A stretch of 64,000 nt of DNA from Sinorhizobium alkalisoli (GCF_008932245.1 NZ_CP034909.1:2170001-2234000), one strand, 5' to 3'; shown: positions 25,633 through 35,502, numbered from the stretch's first letter. Numbers and translations: made by a program. The notes: generated by a model not told the origin, from the sequence alone.

Positions 25633-27054
25633 ATGAAAACAGGTTCTATCGTGACGTCAGCGACCCGCATTGGACTTTTGCTTCTCACCGCCGCCGGTCT
25701 TGTGGCCGTGGAGCTGGCGCCCGCGCATGCACAGGAAGGCTATCGCGGCTATTGGCACCGCGGCGATGTGATGCTCGTTACGCCCGAGGGTGACATTCTC
25801 GACTACATGCCCCGGGATGGCGAAGTGCACGCCGTGCGCGATCGCAGCGGCCGCACGGTTCTGATCGACGACTGGGGCAATATCGTTGCGACCGTCGTGC
25901 CGAATGACGGCTATGGCGTGCGCCGCCGCGGCTACGGCGTCGACGTCTATTCCAACCGGCGCGACCGCGGAGACGTCTACTCCGAGCCCGGCGAGTTTAC
26001 CGGCACCGTCCCCGATTATCGCGATGTGACGCCGGCACCGGTGGAGCGCGAAGAGCTTCCGAACAGCCTGCCTTCGCTGACCGAGGGCGACCAGGCCGCC
26101 TATGATCCGCAATATGACGAACCGTTGAGGCAGCCTATGCCGCGGGCTGCCCCGGTAAAGGGCAAGTCCCAGGCGGAGATCGCGGCGCTGCAGGTTTTCC
26201 TTGACCGGGAAGGTTTTTCACCCGGCGTGATCGACGGCAGGATGGGGTCGAACGTCACCAAGGCGATCGAGGCCTGGCAGCAGGCAACCGGCGAAACGCT
26301 CGATCCCAACAACACCGAGGATATTCTCGAACGGCTGCGCTTCAACGGCGGTCTTCCGATCGCCACCTACACCATCACCGCGGCCGATGCGGCCGGGCCC
26401 TATGTCGCCTCGATTCCGGAAGATTACGCCCACAAGGCCCAGCTTCCGCACCTTTCCTTCACGTCCACCGCCGAGATGCTCGGCGAGAAATTCCATATGG
26501 ACGAGAACTACCTGCGCGAACTCAATCCGGGTGTCGATTTTTCCATTCCGGGCACGACGATCAAGGTGATCAATCCGGGTCCGAATAAGACCGGCAAGGT
26601 GGCGCGGATCGTTGCCGACAAGGGGCGCAAGCAGGTTTTCGCCTATGATCAGGCCGGGAAGATGATTGCCGCCTATCCGGCGACGATCGGATCCGCCGAC
26701 ACGCCCTCGCCGACCGGCACCGTGAACGTCGAGCGGATCGCTTTCAATCCGGGCTACACCTACAACCCGAAGATCAATTTCAAACAGGGCGCGAACGATA
26801 AGATCCTGAACCTGCAGCCTGGCCCGAACGGCCCGGTGGGCACCGTCTGGATCGCGCTCTCCAGGCCGACCTACGGCATTCACGGAACCCCGGATCCGTC
26901 CAAGATCGGCAAGACGCAGAGCCATGGTTGCGTGCGGCTGACCAACTGGGATGCGACCGAACTCGGCAAGATGGTAAGCCCGGGCGTCACCGTCGAATTC
27001 GTGGATGAGCCTGGGGCGCAGATGTCAGGGGATGTCTTCAGTCCTTATCAATAA
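25633..27054 (+). CDS. L,D-transpeptidase (YkuD) with peptidoglycan-binding module
   Basis: A 473-residue exported cell-wall enzyme. Signal peptide about 1-34 (GLLLLTAAGLVAVELAPAHA). A Tyr/Arg/Asp-rich region (about 45-130) is followed by PG_binding_1 (about 178-240; FLDREGFSPGVIDGRMG), a LysM-like segment (about 285-315; MDENYLRELNPG) and the YkuD catalytic domain (about 325-460). The catalytic motif is HGTPDPSKIG ... SHGCVRLTN, with His417 and Cys433. It forms 3-3 cross-links or attaches proteins to peptidoglycan; the two binding modules suggest septal or wall localisation. Confidence 0.92.
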   Translation: MKTGSIVTSATRIGLLLLTAAGLVAVELAPAHAQEGYRGYWHRGDVMLVTPEGDILDYMPRDGEVHAVRDRSGRTVLIDDWGNIVATVVPNDGYGVRRRGYGVDVYSNRRDRGDVYSEPGEFTGTVPDYRDVTPAPVEREELPNSLPSLTEGDQAAYDPQYDEPLRQPMPRAAPVKGKSQAEIAALQVFLDREGFSPGVIDGRMGSNVTKAIEAWQQATGETLDPNNTEDILERLRFNGGLPIATYTITAADAAGPYVASIPEDYAHKAQLPHLSFTSTAEMLGEKFHMDENYLRELNPGVDFSIPGTTIKVINPGPNKTGKVARIVADKGRKQVFAYDQAGKMIAAYPATIGSADTPSPTGTVNVERIAFNPGYTYNPKINFKQGANDKILNLQPGPNGPVGTVWIALSRPTYGIHGTPDPSKIGKTQSHGCVRLTNWDATELGKMVSPGVTVEFVDEPGAQMSGDVFSPYQ

Positions 27055-27130
27055 CACGCCGCCGGACTGGGCGGAGCCGCACGGAGCATTCTCGCCCCGC
27101 TTTTGCCGCTTCGTCCGGTATCGTCAGCCT

Positions 27131-27157
27131 TCATGACTTCATGAAACATTGTCATGA
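27131..27157. promoter_or_regulatory. Three TCATGA boxes upstream of FAD oxidase 2
   Basis: TCATGA occurs at 27131, 27139 and 27152, about 65-90 bp before the downstream start. Each is itself palindromic. Such clustering may mark an operator, but no regulator is adjacent. Confidence 0.2.
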
Positions 27158-27220
27158 AAATGTTTGCCACATTCGCTCTATCACAGGCAAAGAACCCCGG
27201 CTGACAAAGGAATATCCGCG

Positions 27221-28510
27221 ATGGCGACGGAGCGCCTCCTTCCCAATCTCTGGCATGCGACGGCACCGGCTGCCCCCGCAACCGCACCCCTAACGGGGGA
27301 ATTGAGGTGCGATGTGGCGATCATCGGCGGCGGCTTCACCGGCCTCTCAGCCGCCCTGCATCTCGCCGAGATGGGCGTGAAGGCGGTGGTGATCGAAGCC
27401 CGGGCCATCGGCCATGGCGGCTCGGGCCGCAATGTCGGTCTCGTCAATGCCGGCATGTGGGTGAAACCCGACGACCTCATCGCCACACTCGGAACCGAAG
27501 CCGGAAACCGTCTGCTGCATGAACTCGGCGACGGCCCGTCGCTCGTCTACGAGCTCGTCGCCAGACACGGTATCGCATGCGAAGCAGTGCGCAACGGAAC
27601 GCTGCACATGGCCGCCGGCGCCGAGGGATTGAAAGAGATCCGCGAGCGCGAGGCGCAGTGGCGGAAGCGCGGCGCGCCCGTCGAGGTGCTGCCGGCCGAG
27701 AAGGCGCATGCGCTTTCCGGCGCCGAAGGTTTCACCGGCGCCCTGCTTGACCGGCGAGCCGGCACGATCCAGCCGCTCGCCTATGCACGGGGGCTCGCCG
27801 CTGCGGCGATCGCCGCCGGCGCCGAGATCTTCACCGACACGCCGCTCCTGGCCGCCGAACGCACGGGTGACCTCTGGAAACTCGAGGCCGGTCGCGGCAC
27901 GCTTACGGCCCGATATGTCATCGTCGCCACCAATGCCTATGGCGCGCTGGTGAACAGCGCGCCATGGAAGGCGCAGACGCAGGAACTGACGATCCTTCCC
28001 TTTTTCCAGTTCGCGACCAATCCGCTTGCCGACGGCATCGCCGAACGCATCCTGCCCGAGCGCCAGGGAGCCTGGGACACCGGCCTCGTGATGACGTCGT
28101 TCCGCATGGATCAGCAGAATCGGCTGATCTTCGGTTCCATCGGTCGGCTCGACGCGATGGCGGAAGGCACCCACCGCGCCTTTGCCGCCCGCGCGGTGCG
28201 CAGACTCTTCCCCTATGTAGGCGATTTCCGCTTCGAATATTGGTGGGATGGCCGCATCGGGATGACCACCAACAACCTGCCGGTCATGCACAAGCTCGCG
28301 CCCGGCGTCGTTTCGATCAGCGGCTACAACGGCCGTGGCATTGCGCCCGGAACCGTCTTCGGCCGCGCGCTTGCCCGCTACGTCTCCGGCGACATCTCGG
28401 CAATTCCGCTCACCGAAACCCCGATCATGCCGGACCCATGGCGGAACCTGAAGTCCGCCTTCTACCACGCCGGCGCCCAGGCCAAGCACTTCATCGACCG
28501 GCGTTTCTAG
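27221..28510 (+). CDS. FAD-dependent oxidoreductase, DAO/PuuB-like
   Basis: A 429-residue DAO-family flavoprotein. It begins with WHATAPAAP and then CDVAIIGGGFTGLSAALHLAE (Gly36, Gly38, Gly41), a second dinucleotide-type Gly run GGSGRNVGLVNAGMW, and a C-terminal YNGRGIAPGTVFG flavin contact. The opening LPNLWHATA and the SGRNVG segment resemble gamma-glutamylputrescine oxidase (PuuB/OrdL) relatives. The exact amine substrate is unknown. ATG 27221 is chosen. It is not linked to the glutamine-synthetase-like gene 6 kb downstream. Confidence 0.85.
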   Translation: MATERLLPNLWHATAPAAPATAPLTGELRCDVAIIGGGFTGLSAALHLAEMGVKAVVIEARAIGHGGSGRNVGLVNAGMWVKPDDLIATLGTEAGNRLLHELGDGPSLVYELVARHGIACEAVRNGTLHMAAGAEGLKEIREREAQWRKRGAPVEVLPAEKAHALSGAEGFTGALLDRRAGTIQPLAYARGLAAAAIAAGAEIFTDTPLLAAERTGDLWKLEAGRGTLTARYVIVATNAYGALVNSAPWKAQTQELTILPFFQFATNPLADGIAERILPERQGAWDTGLVMTSFRMDQQNRLIFGSIGRLDAMAEGTHRAFAARAVRRLFPYVGDFRFEYWWDGRIGMTTNNLPVMHKLAPGVVSISGYNGRGIAPGTVFGRALARYVSGDISAIPLTETPIMPDPWRNLKSAFYHAGAQAKHFIDRRF

Positions 28511-28584
28511 GGGCGCCATCTCCGCCACCCCGGGGATCCCTGTGCTCGTCAGGGGAGTTTACGTAGGCCGGCCTCTTCGACGAC

Positions 28585-30102
28585 CTACGCAGCGGCCTGG
28601 TACCCGGACGTCCCCGGCTTGGCGCTGCCCGAGGTACGGAAGGCGCTGAGGCGTAGGGCGATCTGCTCGACCTCCGTCGTCAGCGCCTGGCTCGAGGCGT
28701 TCGCCTGTTCCACCATCGCCGCGTTCTGCTGAGTGATCGTATCCATTTGAGTAAGGGCGCTGTTGACCTCCTGCAGGCCCGTCGCCTGTTCGGCGGTACT
28801 GGCCCTGATCGAGCCGAAAACCGAACTTACCTCCACAACCTGCGCCACAATCTGCTGCAGCGATTGCGCCACCTTGTTGACCGAGGCAACGCCGTCTTCC
28901 ACCTGCTCGCGCGATTTCGCGATCAAGGATTGGATGTCCTTGGCCGCATCGGCGCAGCGTTGCGCAAGGGCGCGCACCTCGGACGCAACGACGGCGAACC
29001 CCCTGCCGGCATCGCCCGCACGCGCCGCCTCGATTCCGGCATTGAGCGCCAGGAGATTGGTCTGGAAAGCGATCTCGTCGATGACGTCGACGATCCGGGC
29101 GATGCTCGTCGACGAGGTTTGGATTTCCTGCATCACGCCGATGGCGTGGTTGACGACCTCGCCGCTCTGCTCGGCATTCGAACGCGCTGCCATAACCGTC
29201 GAGTTGGCCTGGTCGGCGCCCTCGGCCGTCTGGCGCACGGTACGGGTGACCTCTTCGATCGCGGCGGCGGTTTGCTCGAGATTGGCGGCCTGGCGTTCCG
29301 TTCGCTTGGAAAGGTCATCGGCCGCCGCGGCGATTTCCTTGGCGTTCACATGAATCTGGCTGGCACCGGCGCCGATGCCGCCGATGGCCTGCCCAAGTTC
29401 CGCGATCGCATGGTTGAAATTCTCGCCGAGTTCCCTGTAGGCCTCGGGCAGATTGGAGTCGACCCGCGCCGTCAGATCGCCGTCGGAAATCCTGGCCAGC
29501 GCCGCGCCAAACGTGCGACCCACCAGCTCCCGCTCTCCGGCAAGTGCCTCCTCCTGCACCGCGCGCTGCTTCGTCAGGTCCGAGGCGTTCATATAGACGG
29601 AGATCGAGAGGTCCATGTCGAGGAAGATGCCCTTGATGAGGCTTGCGATCATCGCCCCCATTTCTTCTGCGGAGATCTTTTGGCGCGAGAACGCACCGCC
29701 CTTCGGCCAATGCGCCTTCACGACCTCGCCGATCAGATGCTCCGCGATCAGCGCGTAACCGCCGATATACCAGCGCGGATCCAGGCCAATCTTGGCATGG
29801 ACCTGTCCAATGGTACGCACCTTGGCGCCGTATTCGTCATTGAAGTCGCCGTCAACGATATTCGCCCAATGACCGACCTGTGCGCCCTTGGCAGCCTTCA
29901 TGTGGGCGTCGGACGAGAAGAAGCGGTTCGTTTCCGGCGTCTGCCGCACCTTGGCGTAGAAGCGGTCGAGCGCAGGTCCGAGCGCCGTCTGCAAGACGGG
30001 CTTCAACGCCCTGAGCTTCGCTCTCGCGGCATCATCCAGTGCCATGAACTCGAGGCGGCCGGCAAGATCGTTGTTGCCGCGTCCGGCTTGTTCCGTATTC
30101 AT
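28585..30102 (-). CDS. Soluble globin-coupled methyl-accepting chemotaxis protein
   Basis: A 505-residue chemoreceptor with no transmembrane segment. The N-terminal globin-coupled-sensor domain (about 15-165) contains the proximal haem His102 in [16 protein letters not shown], the canonical HxxIGLxPxWY context. A HAMP-like stretch follows (about 195-245), then the MCP signalling hairpin with the tip [21 protein letters not shown] and [15 protein letters not shown]. It is an aerotaxis/oxygen or NO sensor acting in the cytoplasm through CheA/CheW. No CheR-tethering pentapeptide is visible at the C terminus (SGYQAAA). Start ATG 30102 excludes an 11-codon extension. Confidence 0.92.
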   Translation of the reverse strand: MNTEQAGRGNNDLAGRLEFMALDDAARAKLRALKPVLQTALGPALDRFYAKVRQTPETNRFFSSDAHMKAAKGAQVGHWANIVDGDFNDEYGAKVRTIGQVHAKIGLDPRWYIGGYALIAEHLIGEVVKAHWPKGGAFSRQKISAEEMGAMIASLIKGIFLDMDLSISVYMNASDLTKQRAVQEEALAGERELVGRTFGAALARISDGDLTARVDSNLPEAYRELGENFNHAIAELGQAIGGIGAGASQIHVNAKEIAAAADDLSKRTERQAANLEQTAAAIEEVTRTVRQTAEGADQANSTVMAARSNAEQSGEVVNHAIGVMQEIQTSSTSIARIVDVIDEIAFQTNLLALNAGIEAARAGDAGRGFAVVASEVRALAQRCADAAKDIQSLIAKSREQVEDGVASVNKVAQSLQQIVAQVVEVSSVFGSIRASTAEQATGLQEVNSALTQMDTITQQNAAMVEQANASSQALTTEVEQIALRLSAFRTSGSAKPGTSGYQAAA

Positions 30103-30388
30103 CCGCAAACTTCCCTGCGTACAAAGGTCTCTCAATGGATCATGGAAGGTTCGGAACCGAGGATGTCGACGGCATCCGGGGGAACCACCTGTCGGCCGCT
30201 TTCATGGCGGCCGCCCCAAAGACGAGGCGACGGCGCAGGCTCACTTTCCGTAGAATGGGGTTAAAGTAACAGGGTAAAGGAAGCCTTACGGCAGGTCGTA
30301 TTCGCTCGCTTCTGCGCGAAAATCTCAACCGGAATTGAAACTCGTCAAACCCGGTCGAAATTCGGGAGGAACACTCCTGGATGAGATA

Positions 30389-31105
30389 TCAGGCGGCGCG
30401 CGGCAAAGCCCAGTGCAGGCGCAAGGCAAGGGAGCGGCGAACGCGCATGGGGAGGATCTCCTGCACTTCGCGGGCAAGCGCAAAGGCATTTTCGCGCGCC
30501 TTGTCAAGATTGCTGACGCGGTCTGCATCCATGGTCTGCAGCGTTCCGCCGCATTCGAAGATCTCGCGATAGGCGGCACGCTCGACGATCGGGGTGTCGA
30601 GGACGGAAACGCCGCGGGCGGCGAGCAGGGCCTTGATCGTCTGCAGCGCCCGGGTGGTGACCAGCGAGCTGACGCGCGTCAGTACCACCGCGTGGTTGAT
30701 GCGCGTCCTCGCCTTCTCTTCGATCTGGCGGATGAGTTCGAGGATCTGCACCGCGCCGCGCGCATCCATGGCGCAGCCCTGAACCGGGATCAGCACCTGA
30801 TCGGAAAGCCCGAGCGCCAATGCGACGATCGCGTCCTTCGCGCCGGCAAGATCGATCACGATGAAATCGACCTCATCCTTGAGTTCGCGGATGTGGCAGG
30901 GCAGAGAGGCCGGCGTGATGTGCGAAATCACTTCGAGATTGGGGATGTTGCCGGAAAGCTCGAACCAGTTGGTGATCCAGCGCTGCGGATCCGCGTCGAG
31001 AATAACCACGCGGCTTCCCTGTCGGGCAAGTTCCGTTGCCAGGATCAGAGCCGCCGTCGTTTTGCCGGCGCCACCCTTCGCATTGGCGAGTGTAATGACC
31101 GCCAT
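30389..31105 (-). CDS. Orphan ParA/MinD-family ATPase
   Basis: A 238-residue P-loop ATPase with the deviant Walker A AKGGAGKTT (9-17), switch I DADPQRW and Walker B-like DFIVIDLAGAKD. There is no ParB partner nearby, so it is not a chromosome-partition pair. Orphan ParAs of this kind position cytoplasmic cargo such as chemosensory clusters. The neighbouring gene on the same strand encodes a soluble chemoreceptor, 286 bp downstream. Confidence 0.88.
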   Translation of the reverse strand: MAVITLANAKGGAGKTTAALILATELARQGSRVVILDADPQRWITNWFELSGNIPNLEVISHITPASLPCHIRELKDEVDFIVIDLAGAKDAIVALALGLSDQVLIPVQGCAMDARGAVQILELIRQIEEKARTRINHAVVLTRVSSLVTTRALQTIKALLAARGVSVLDTPIVERAAYREIFECGGTLQTMDADRVSNLDKARENAFALAREVQEILPMRVRRSLALRLHWALPRAA

Positions 31106-31249
31106 CTTCCACCTCGTTCTTTCGATGCTCCATCCCCCCGCGCCTCGGGGCAGATTCGATTAACGGAACCTTTCAGAACATGGTTAACAAAATGGAAATT
31201 TGCGACTGCCAAAGATTAACCGCGGCGCTGCCGCTTCAGGCCCTTGCAC

Positions 31250-31285
31250 GCAAGAAAGCCCGGGAAATCAGCGCTTTCCCGGACC
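31250..31285 (-). terminator. Rho-independent-like terminator after the alcohol dehydrogenase
   Basis: On the minus strand CCGGGAAA (31282-31275), a short loop, TTTCCCGG (31267-31260) and then GCTTTCTTG form an 8-bp stem followed by a T-rich tail. It lies about 110 bp after the dehydrogenase stop and upstream of parA, so it likely ends the long minus-strand catabolic transcript. Confidence 0.5.
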
Positions 31286-31335
31286 TTAAAGAAATTAACG
31301 CATCGGCCCGAAGATCGTACCGATTGTCGGAAAGC

Positions 31336-31389
31336 CCGACGCGCAAATTCAAAGAGTTGCAGCGATCTTTGCGCGTCTGAAAGACACGC
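31336..31389 (-). repeat. Short interspersed palindromic repeat, copy 2 (reverse)
   Basis: Read on the minus strand this is GCGTGTCTTTCAGACGCGC followed by AAAGATCGCTGCAACTCTTTG. It matches copy 1 (15271 onward) in both hairpin and flank. It sits directly after the alcohol-dehydrogenase stop. Confidence 0.7.
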
Positions 31390-31391
31390 GA

Positions 31392-32537
31392 TCAGATACA
31401 CTCGACAAAGAGCTTCCTTGCCGATTCGAGCGTCAGTTCCACCGGATTGCCGCCGGCCGTCGGATCGACGATCGCCATTTCCGCCATTTCGTCGATGCGG
31501 TCGGTCCCGACCCCGAGGGCCGCGAGACTGTCCGGAACGCCGAGTTCCTCGCGCAGTTGCAGCACATAGTCGTAGAAGCCGTCAAAGCCGCCGGCAATGC
31601 CGAGATAGGCGGCGGCGCATGCGATCTTTTCCTCGATCGCCGGGCGGTTGAAGCGCAAGACCGGCGGCATCACGACGGCATTGGTCATGCCGTGATGGGT
31701 GTTGTAGATGGCGCCGACCGGATGGGAGAGCGAATGGATGGCGCCCAGCCCCTTCTGGAAGGCGACCGCCCCCATTGCCGCCGCGCTCATCATATGGGCG
31801 CGAGCCTCGATATCGGCGCCATCCTTGTAGGCGCGCGGCAGGTACTCCTTGACGAGCCGCATGCCTTCGAGCGCGATGCCGGCCGACATCGGGTGGTAGA
31901 ACGGTGAGGAATAGGCTTCCAGGCAGTGGGCAAAGGCATCCATGCCCGTGCCGGCCGTGATCACCTTCGGCATGCCGACCGTCAGTTCCGGATCGCAGAT
32001 CGTCACCGCCGGCAGGAATTTCGGGTGGAAGATCACCTTCTTCACATGGGTCTGCGAATTGGTGATGACGCTTGCACGGCCGACTTCCGAGCCGGTGCCA
32101 GCCGTGGTCGGCACCGCGACGATCGGCGCAATGCCCTCGACATTCGCGCGCGTCCACCAATCGCCGACATCTTCGAAATCCCAGACCGGCCGCGTCTGGC
32201 CGGCCATGAAGGCGATGCATTTGCCGAGATCGAGGCCGGAGCCGCCGCCGAAGGCGACGACGCCGTCATGGCCGCCATCCTTGAAGGCCTTGATGCCGGC
32301 CTCGAGATTGACGTCGTTCGGATTCGGATCGACCTCCGCGAAGATCGCGCGGCCGAGACCGCCGGCGTCGAGGATATCGAGTGCGCCTTGCGTGATCGCC
32401 ATCGGCGCGAGGCCGCGATCGGTGACGAGCAGCGGCTTCCTCATGCCGACGGCCTTGCAATGGTCGGCAAGCTCCTTGATCCGGCCGGCACCGAACTTGA
32501 TGGCCGTCGGATAGCTCCAGTTGGCAATGATCGTCAT
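31392..32537 (-). CDS. Iron-containing (group III) alcohol dehydrogenase
   Basis: A 381-residue Fe-ADH. The NAD-binding GGGSGLDLGKCIA segment is followed by PTTAGTGSEVGRASV and the metal-binding region AFAHCLEAYSSP to HSLSHPVGAIYNTHHGMTNAVVMP, providing the expected His ligands. It oxidises a primary alcohol to the aldehyde. Its ATG overlaps the stop of the aldehyde dehydrogenase upstream (ATGA), so the two enzymes act in sequence. Gene context (GS-like ligase, TRAP importer, amidohydrolase) suggests a gamma-glutamylated amino-alcohol substrate. Confidence 0.9.
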   Translation of the reverse strand: MTIIANWSYPTAIKFGAGRIKELADHCKAVGMRKPLLVTDRGLAPMAITQGALDILDAGGLGRAIFAEVDPNPNDVNLEAGIKAFKDGGHDGVVAFGGGSGLDLGKCIAFMAGQTRPVWDFEDVGDWWTRANVEGIAPIVAVPTTAGTGSEVGRASVITNSQTHVKKVIFHPKFLPAVTICDPELTVGMPKVITAGTGMDAFAHCLEAYSSPFYHPMSAGIALEGMRLVKEYLPRAYKDGADIEARAHMMSAAAMGAVAFQKGLGAIHSLSHPVGAIYNTHHGMTNAVVMPPVLRFNRPAIEEKIACAAAYLGIAGGFDGFYDYVLQLREELGVPDSLAALGVGTDRIDEMAEMAIVDPTAGGNPVELTLESARKLFVECI

Positions 32538-33919
32538 GCTGTCACTTTCTTCAGGTGATAGGATTTGGGACGGGTAAGATTCTGGAAGCCGATGACGGAG
32601 AGCGATCCGCCGCGGCCCGTTTCCTTGACGCCGGTCCAGCAGAGCGCCGGGTCGAGATAGTCGGCCCGGTTCATGAACACCGTGCCGGTCTCGAGCTCGC
32701 CTCCGATCCGGGCGGCACGTTCGGCGTCCTTCGTCCAGAGCGAGGCCGTCAGGCCATACCGGCAATCATTCATCAGTTCGATCGCCTGCGCATCGGTCTT
32801 CACCTTCATGATGCCGACGGCCGGGCCGAAGGTCTCCTCGCGCATGAACGCCATCGAGTGGTCGACATCGACGAGAAGCTGCGGCGCGAGATAGGCACCG
32901 CCGTCGTCCTCGGGGAAGAGCTTCGGATCGATCAGCGCCTTTGCCCCCTTCGACACCGCATCGGCGATCTGGCCGCGCACCGTCTCCGCGAAGCGCCTGT
33001 TGGCCATGGGACCGAGCGTCGTTTCCGGGGCAAGCGGGTTGCCGAGCTTGTAATTGGACACCCAGGCGACGGATTTTTCGACAAAGGCATCATAGAGCGA
33101 CTCGTGCACATAGATGCGTTCGATGCCGCAGCAGCATTGGCCGGAATTATAGGTGGCGCCGTCCATCAGCGTATCGACCGCCGCGTCGAGATCGGCATCC
33201 TCCATCACATAGCCCGGATCCTTGCCGCCGAGTTCGAGCCCGAGGCCGGTGAAGGTGCCGGCCGCCGCGCGCTCGATCGAGCGCCCGCCTTCGACCGAAC
33301 CGGTGAAATTGATGAAGTCGAAGCTCTTGGCGGCAATGAGCGCCGCCGTCGTCTCGTGGTCCAGGAACAGGTTCTGGAAGACGTCCTCCGGCACGCCGGC
33401 CTCGACAAATGCGCGCACCAGGCGCTCGCCGACGAGGATCGTCTGGCTCGCATGCTTGATCACGACCGTATTGCCGGCCATCAGCGCCGGAGCGACGGTG
33501 TTGATCGCCGTCATATAGGGGTAGTTCCAGGGCGCGATGACGAAGACGACGCCATGCGGCTCGCGTTCGATGCGCCGCTCGAAGCGCTCGCTCTCTTCGA
33601 CGACAAGCGGCTTCAAAGCGTCGCTAGCAATGGAAGCGACATAGTTGGAGCGCTCATTGAAACCCTTGAATTCGCCGCCATAGCGGACCGGCCGACCCAT
33701 CTGCCAGGCAAGTTCCGGCACCACCTCGTCGGCCATGTCGTTGAGCCTTGCGACGCCGGCAAGCACCAGCTTGACCCGTTCGTCAAGCGGCCGTTTCGCC
33801 CACGCCTTCTGTGCGAGCCGCGCTTTCGCCACCGCCTCCTTGGCACGCTCCAGCGGCATGGCCGGGCGCTCGGCATAGACCTCGCCATTGACCGGCGAAA
33901 TGCATCTGATCATCGTCAT
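32534..33919 (-). CDS. NAD(P)-dependent aldehyde dehydrogenase
   Basis: A 461-residue ALDH-superfamily enzyme. It has the oxyanion Asn132 in APWNYP, the general-base Glu229 in GLELGGKDPG and the nucleophile Cys263 in NSGQCCCG. The C-terminal EETFGPAVGIMKV motif is present. Start 33919 (MTMIRCISP) is chosen; the ATG two codons later is equally possible and the longer frame reaches into a repeat. Translationally coupled to the Fe-ADH, it would convert the aldehyde produced there to the acid. Its upstream flank is an inverted-repeat element. Confidence 0.92.
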   Translation of the reverse strand: MTMIRCISPVNGEVYAERPAMPLERAKEAVAKARLAQKAWAKRPLDERVKLVLAGVARLNDMADEVVPELAWQMGRPVRYGGEFKGFNERSNYVASIASDALKPLVVEESERFERRIEREPHGVVFVIAPWNYPYMTAINTVAPALMAGNTVVIKHASQTILVGERLVRAFVEAGVPEDVFQNLFLDHETTAALIAAKSFDFINFTGSVEGGRSIERAAAGTFTGLGLELGGKDPGYVMEDADLDAAVDTLMDGATYNSGQCCCGIERIYVHESLYDAFVEKSVAWVSNYKLGNPLAPETTLGPMANRRFAETVRGQIADAVSKGAKALIDPKLFPEDDGGAYLAPQLLVDVDHSMAFMREETFGPAVGIMKVKTDAQAIELMNDCRYGLTASLWTKDAERAARIGGELETGTVFMNRADYLDPALCWTGVKETGRGGSLSVIGFQNLTRPKSYHLKKVTA

Positions 33920-33963
33920 GATCGCCTTCCTGCTTTCCTGTTCGACTAATCTTTCGCGAGTTA

Positions 33964-34119
33964 CCCCTCCCCAACCCCTCTCCACAAGGGGGAGGGACTT
34001 AACCTGCGGCACCGCCTTTTGACAGTAACTCGGCCGTGCCGCTTGCGGCGGCGCTGAGTTGGTCACGAAGGTGACGTCAGCAAGCCCCTCACCCCTTGTG
34101 GAGAGGGGTTGGGGAGGGG
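33964..34119. repeat. MITE-like element A with 28-bp perfect terminal inverted repeats
   Basis: The left arm 33964-33991 (CCCCTCCCCAACCCCTCTCC then ACAAGGGG) and right arm 34092-34119 are perfect reverse complements. About 100 bp of unrelated sequence lies between. Related arms bound elements at 53575-53760 and 56655-56807. It is wedged between the aldehyde dehydrogenase and the glutamine-synthetase-like gene. Confidence 0.8.
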
Positions 34120-34131
34120 AAATTCAGGCAC

Positions 34132-35502
34132 CTACGCCCGCTCGAAGCCGCGCGCGACCTCCCAATCGGTGACGCGCCGGTCGTATTCCTCCTGCTCCCA
34201 GCGGGCCGCGCGCGTATAATGGTCGACGACGTCATCGCCGAATGCGGCCCTCAGCATCTCCGATCCGCTCAGCAAATCGGCCGCTTCCCTCAACGTGTGC
34301 GGAATTTCGCGCACGTCCTTGCCGTGATAGGCATCGCCGACGAAGGGCGCCTCCAGTTCCAGCTTGTTTTCGATCCCCGCGATGCCAGCCGCGAGCAAAG
34401 CGGCGAAGGCGAGATAGGGATTGAGGTCGGAACCGCCGACGCGGCACTCGATGCGGATCCCCTTGGTGCCGTCGCCGCAGAGGCGGTAACCGGCCGTGCG
34501 GTTGTCCTTGCTCCAGATCGCCTTGGTCGGCGCGAAGGTGCCGGCCATGAAGCGCTTGTAGGAATTGATGTAGGGGGCAAGAAAATAGGTAATATCGCTC
34601 GCATGAGCGAGTAACCCGGCAACATAGTGACGCATCAGCTCGGACATGCCGTAGCGGCCGTCCTTGTCGTAGAACATCGGCGTCTCGCCGTCGGCACTCC
34701 ACAGCGACTGGTGAATATGCGACGAGGAGCCGGCGGCCGAGTAGTTCCACTTGGCAAGGAAGGTGATCGCCTTGCCACGCTGCCAGGCGATCTCCTTGCA
34801 ACCGTTCTTGATGATTGTATGGCGGTCGGCCATCGTTAGCGCATCCGCATAGCGGACGTTGATCTCTTCCTGGCCGGCGGACGCCTCCCCCTTGGAGTTT
34901 TCCACCGGAATGCCAGCGCCCTGCAGGCCGTTGCGGATCGCCCGCATCACGTCCTCTTCCTTGGTCGTCTGGAAAATGTGGTAGTCCTCGTTGTAGCCGC
35001 TGACGAGCTGCAGGTCGCGGTATCCGGAGAGCCGCGCATCGTCATAGGATTGGTCGAAGAGGAAGAATTCGAGCTCGCTCGCCATGAAGGCCTTGAGGCC
35101 CATCCCTTCGAGCCGCGCAACCTGTTTCTTCAGGATGGCGCGCGGCGAATGCGCCACCTCCGTATGGGTGTCGTGGTCGAGCACGTCGCAGATGACGAGC
35201 GCCGTTCCTTCGAGCCAGGGAATGCGCCGCAGCGTCGCAAGGTCAGGCTTCATCGTATAGTCGCCATAGCCCTTTTCCCAGCTCGTCGCCCTGTAGCCCT
35301 GGACCGTCTCCATCTCCAGGTCGGTTGCGAGCAGATAGTTGCAGCTATGCGTTTCCTTCCAGGCGCTCTCGACGAAATACTGGGCATGAAAGCGCTTGCC
35401 CATCAGGCGGCCCTGCATATCGACCTGGCAGGCGAGCACCGTGTCGATGCGGCCCTCGGCCACGTCTTTCTTCAAATCATCGAATGTATAGTTCGCGCTC
35501 AT
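34132..35502 (-). CDS. Glutamine-synthetase-like gamma-glutamylamine ligase
   Basis: A 456-residue GS-superfamily ATP-dependent ligase. Metal and substrate motifs are visible: ASELEFFLFD, GEASAGQEEINVRYAD, SSSHIHQSLW, the TFAPTKAIWSKDNRTAGYR segment, and IECRVGGSDLNPYLAFAA. No adenylylation-site Tyr motif of GlnA type I is seen. Location with ADH, ALDH, an amidohydrolase and a TRAP importer, not with glnB, argues for a PuuA/GlnA4-like enzyme making a gamma-glutamyl amide from glutamate and an amine. Start is ATG 35502; the N-terminal 17-residue extension is rejected. Confidence 0.85.
   Translation of the reverse strand: MSANYTFDDLKKDVAEGRIDTVLACQVDMQGRLMGKRFHAQYFVESAWKETHSCNYLLATDLEMETVQGYRATSWEKGYGDYTMKPDLATLRRIPWLEGTALVICDVLDHDTHTEVAHSPRAILKKQVARLEGMGLKAFMASELEFFLFDQSYDDARLSGYRDLQLVSGYNEDYHIFQTTKEEDVMRAIRNGLQGAGIPVENSKGEASAGQEEINVRYADALTMADRHTIIKNGCKEIAWQRGKAITFLAKWNYSAAGSSSHIHQSLWSADGETPMFYDKDGRYGMSELMRHYVAGLLAHASDITYFLAPYINSYKRFMAGTFAPTKAIWSKDNRTAGYRLCGDGTKGIRIECRVGGSDLNPYLAFAALLAAGIAGIENKLELEAPFVGDAYHGKDVREIPHTLREAADLLSGSEMLRAAFGDDVVDHYTRAARWEQEEYDRRVTDWEVARGFERA

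Noticed and set aside
28747-30264. 505-codon plus-strand frame
   Set aside because: Antisense shadow of the chemoreceptor gene; composition is Arg/His/Gly-rich as expected for a GC-biased mirror frame.
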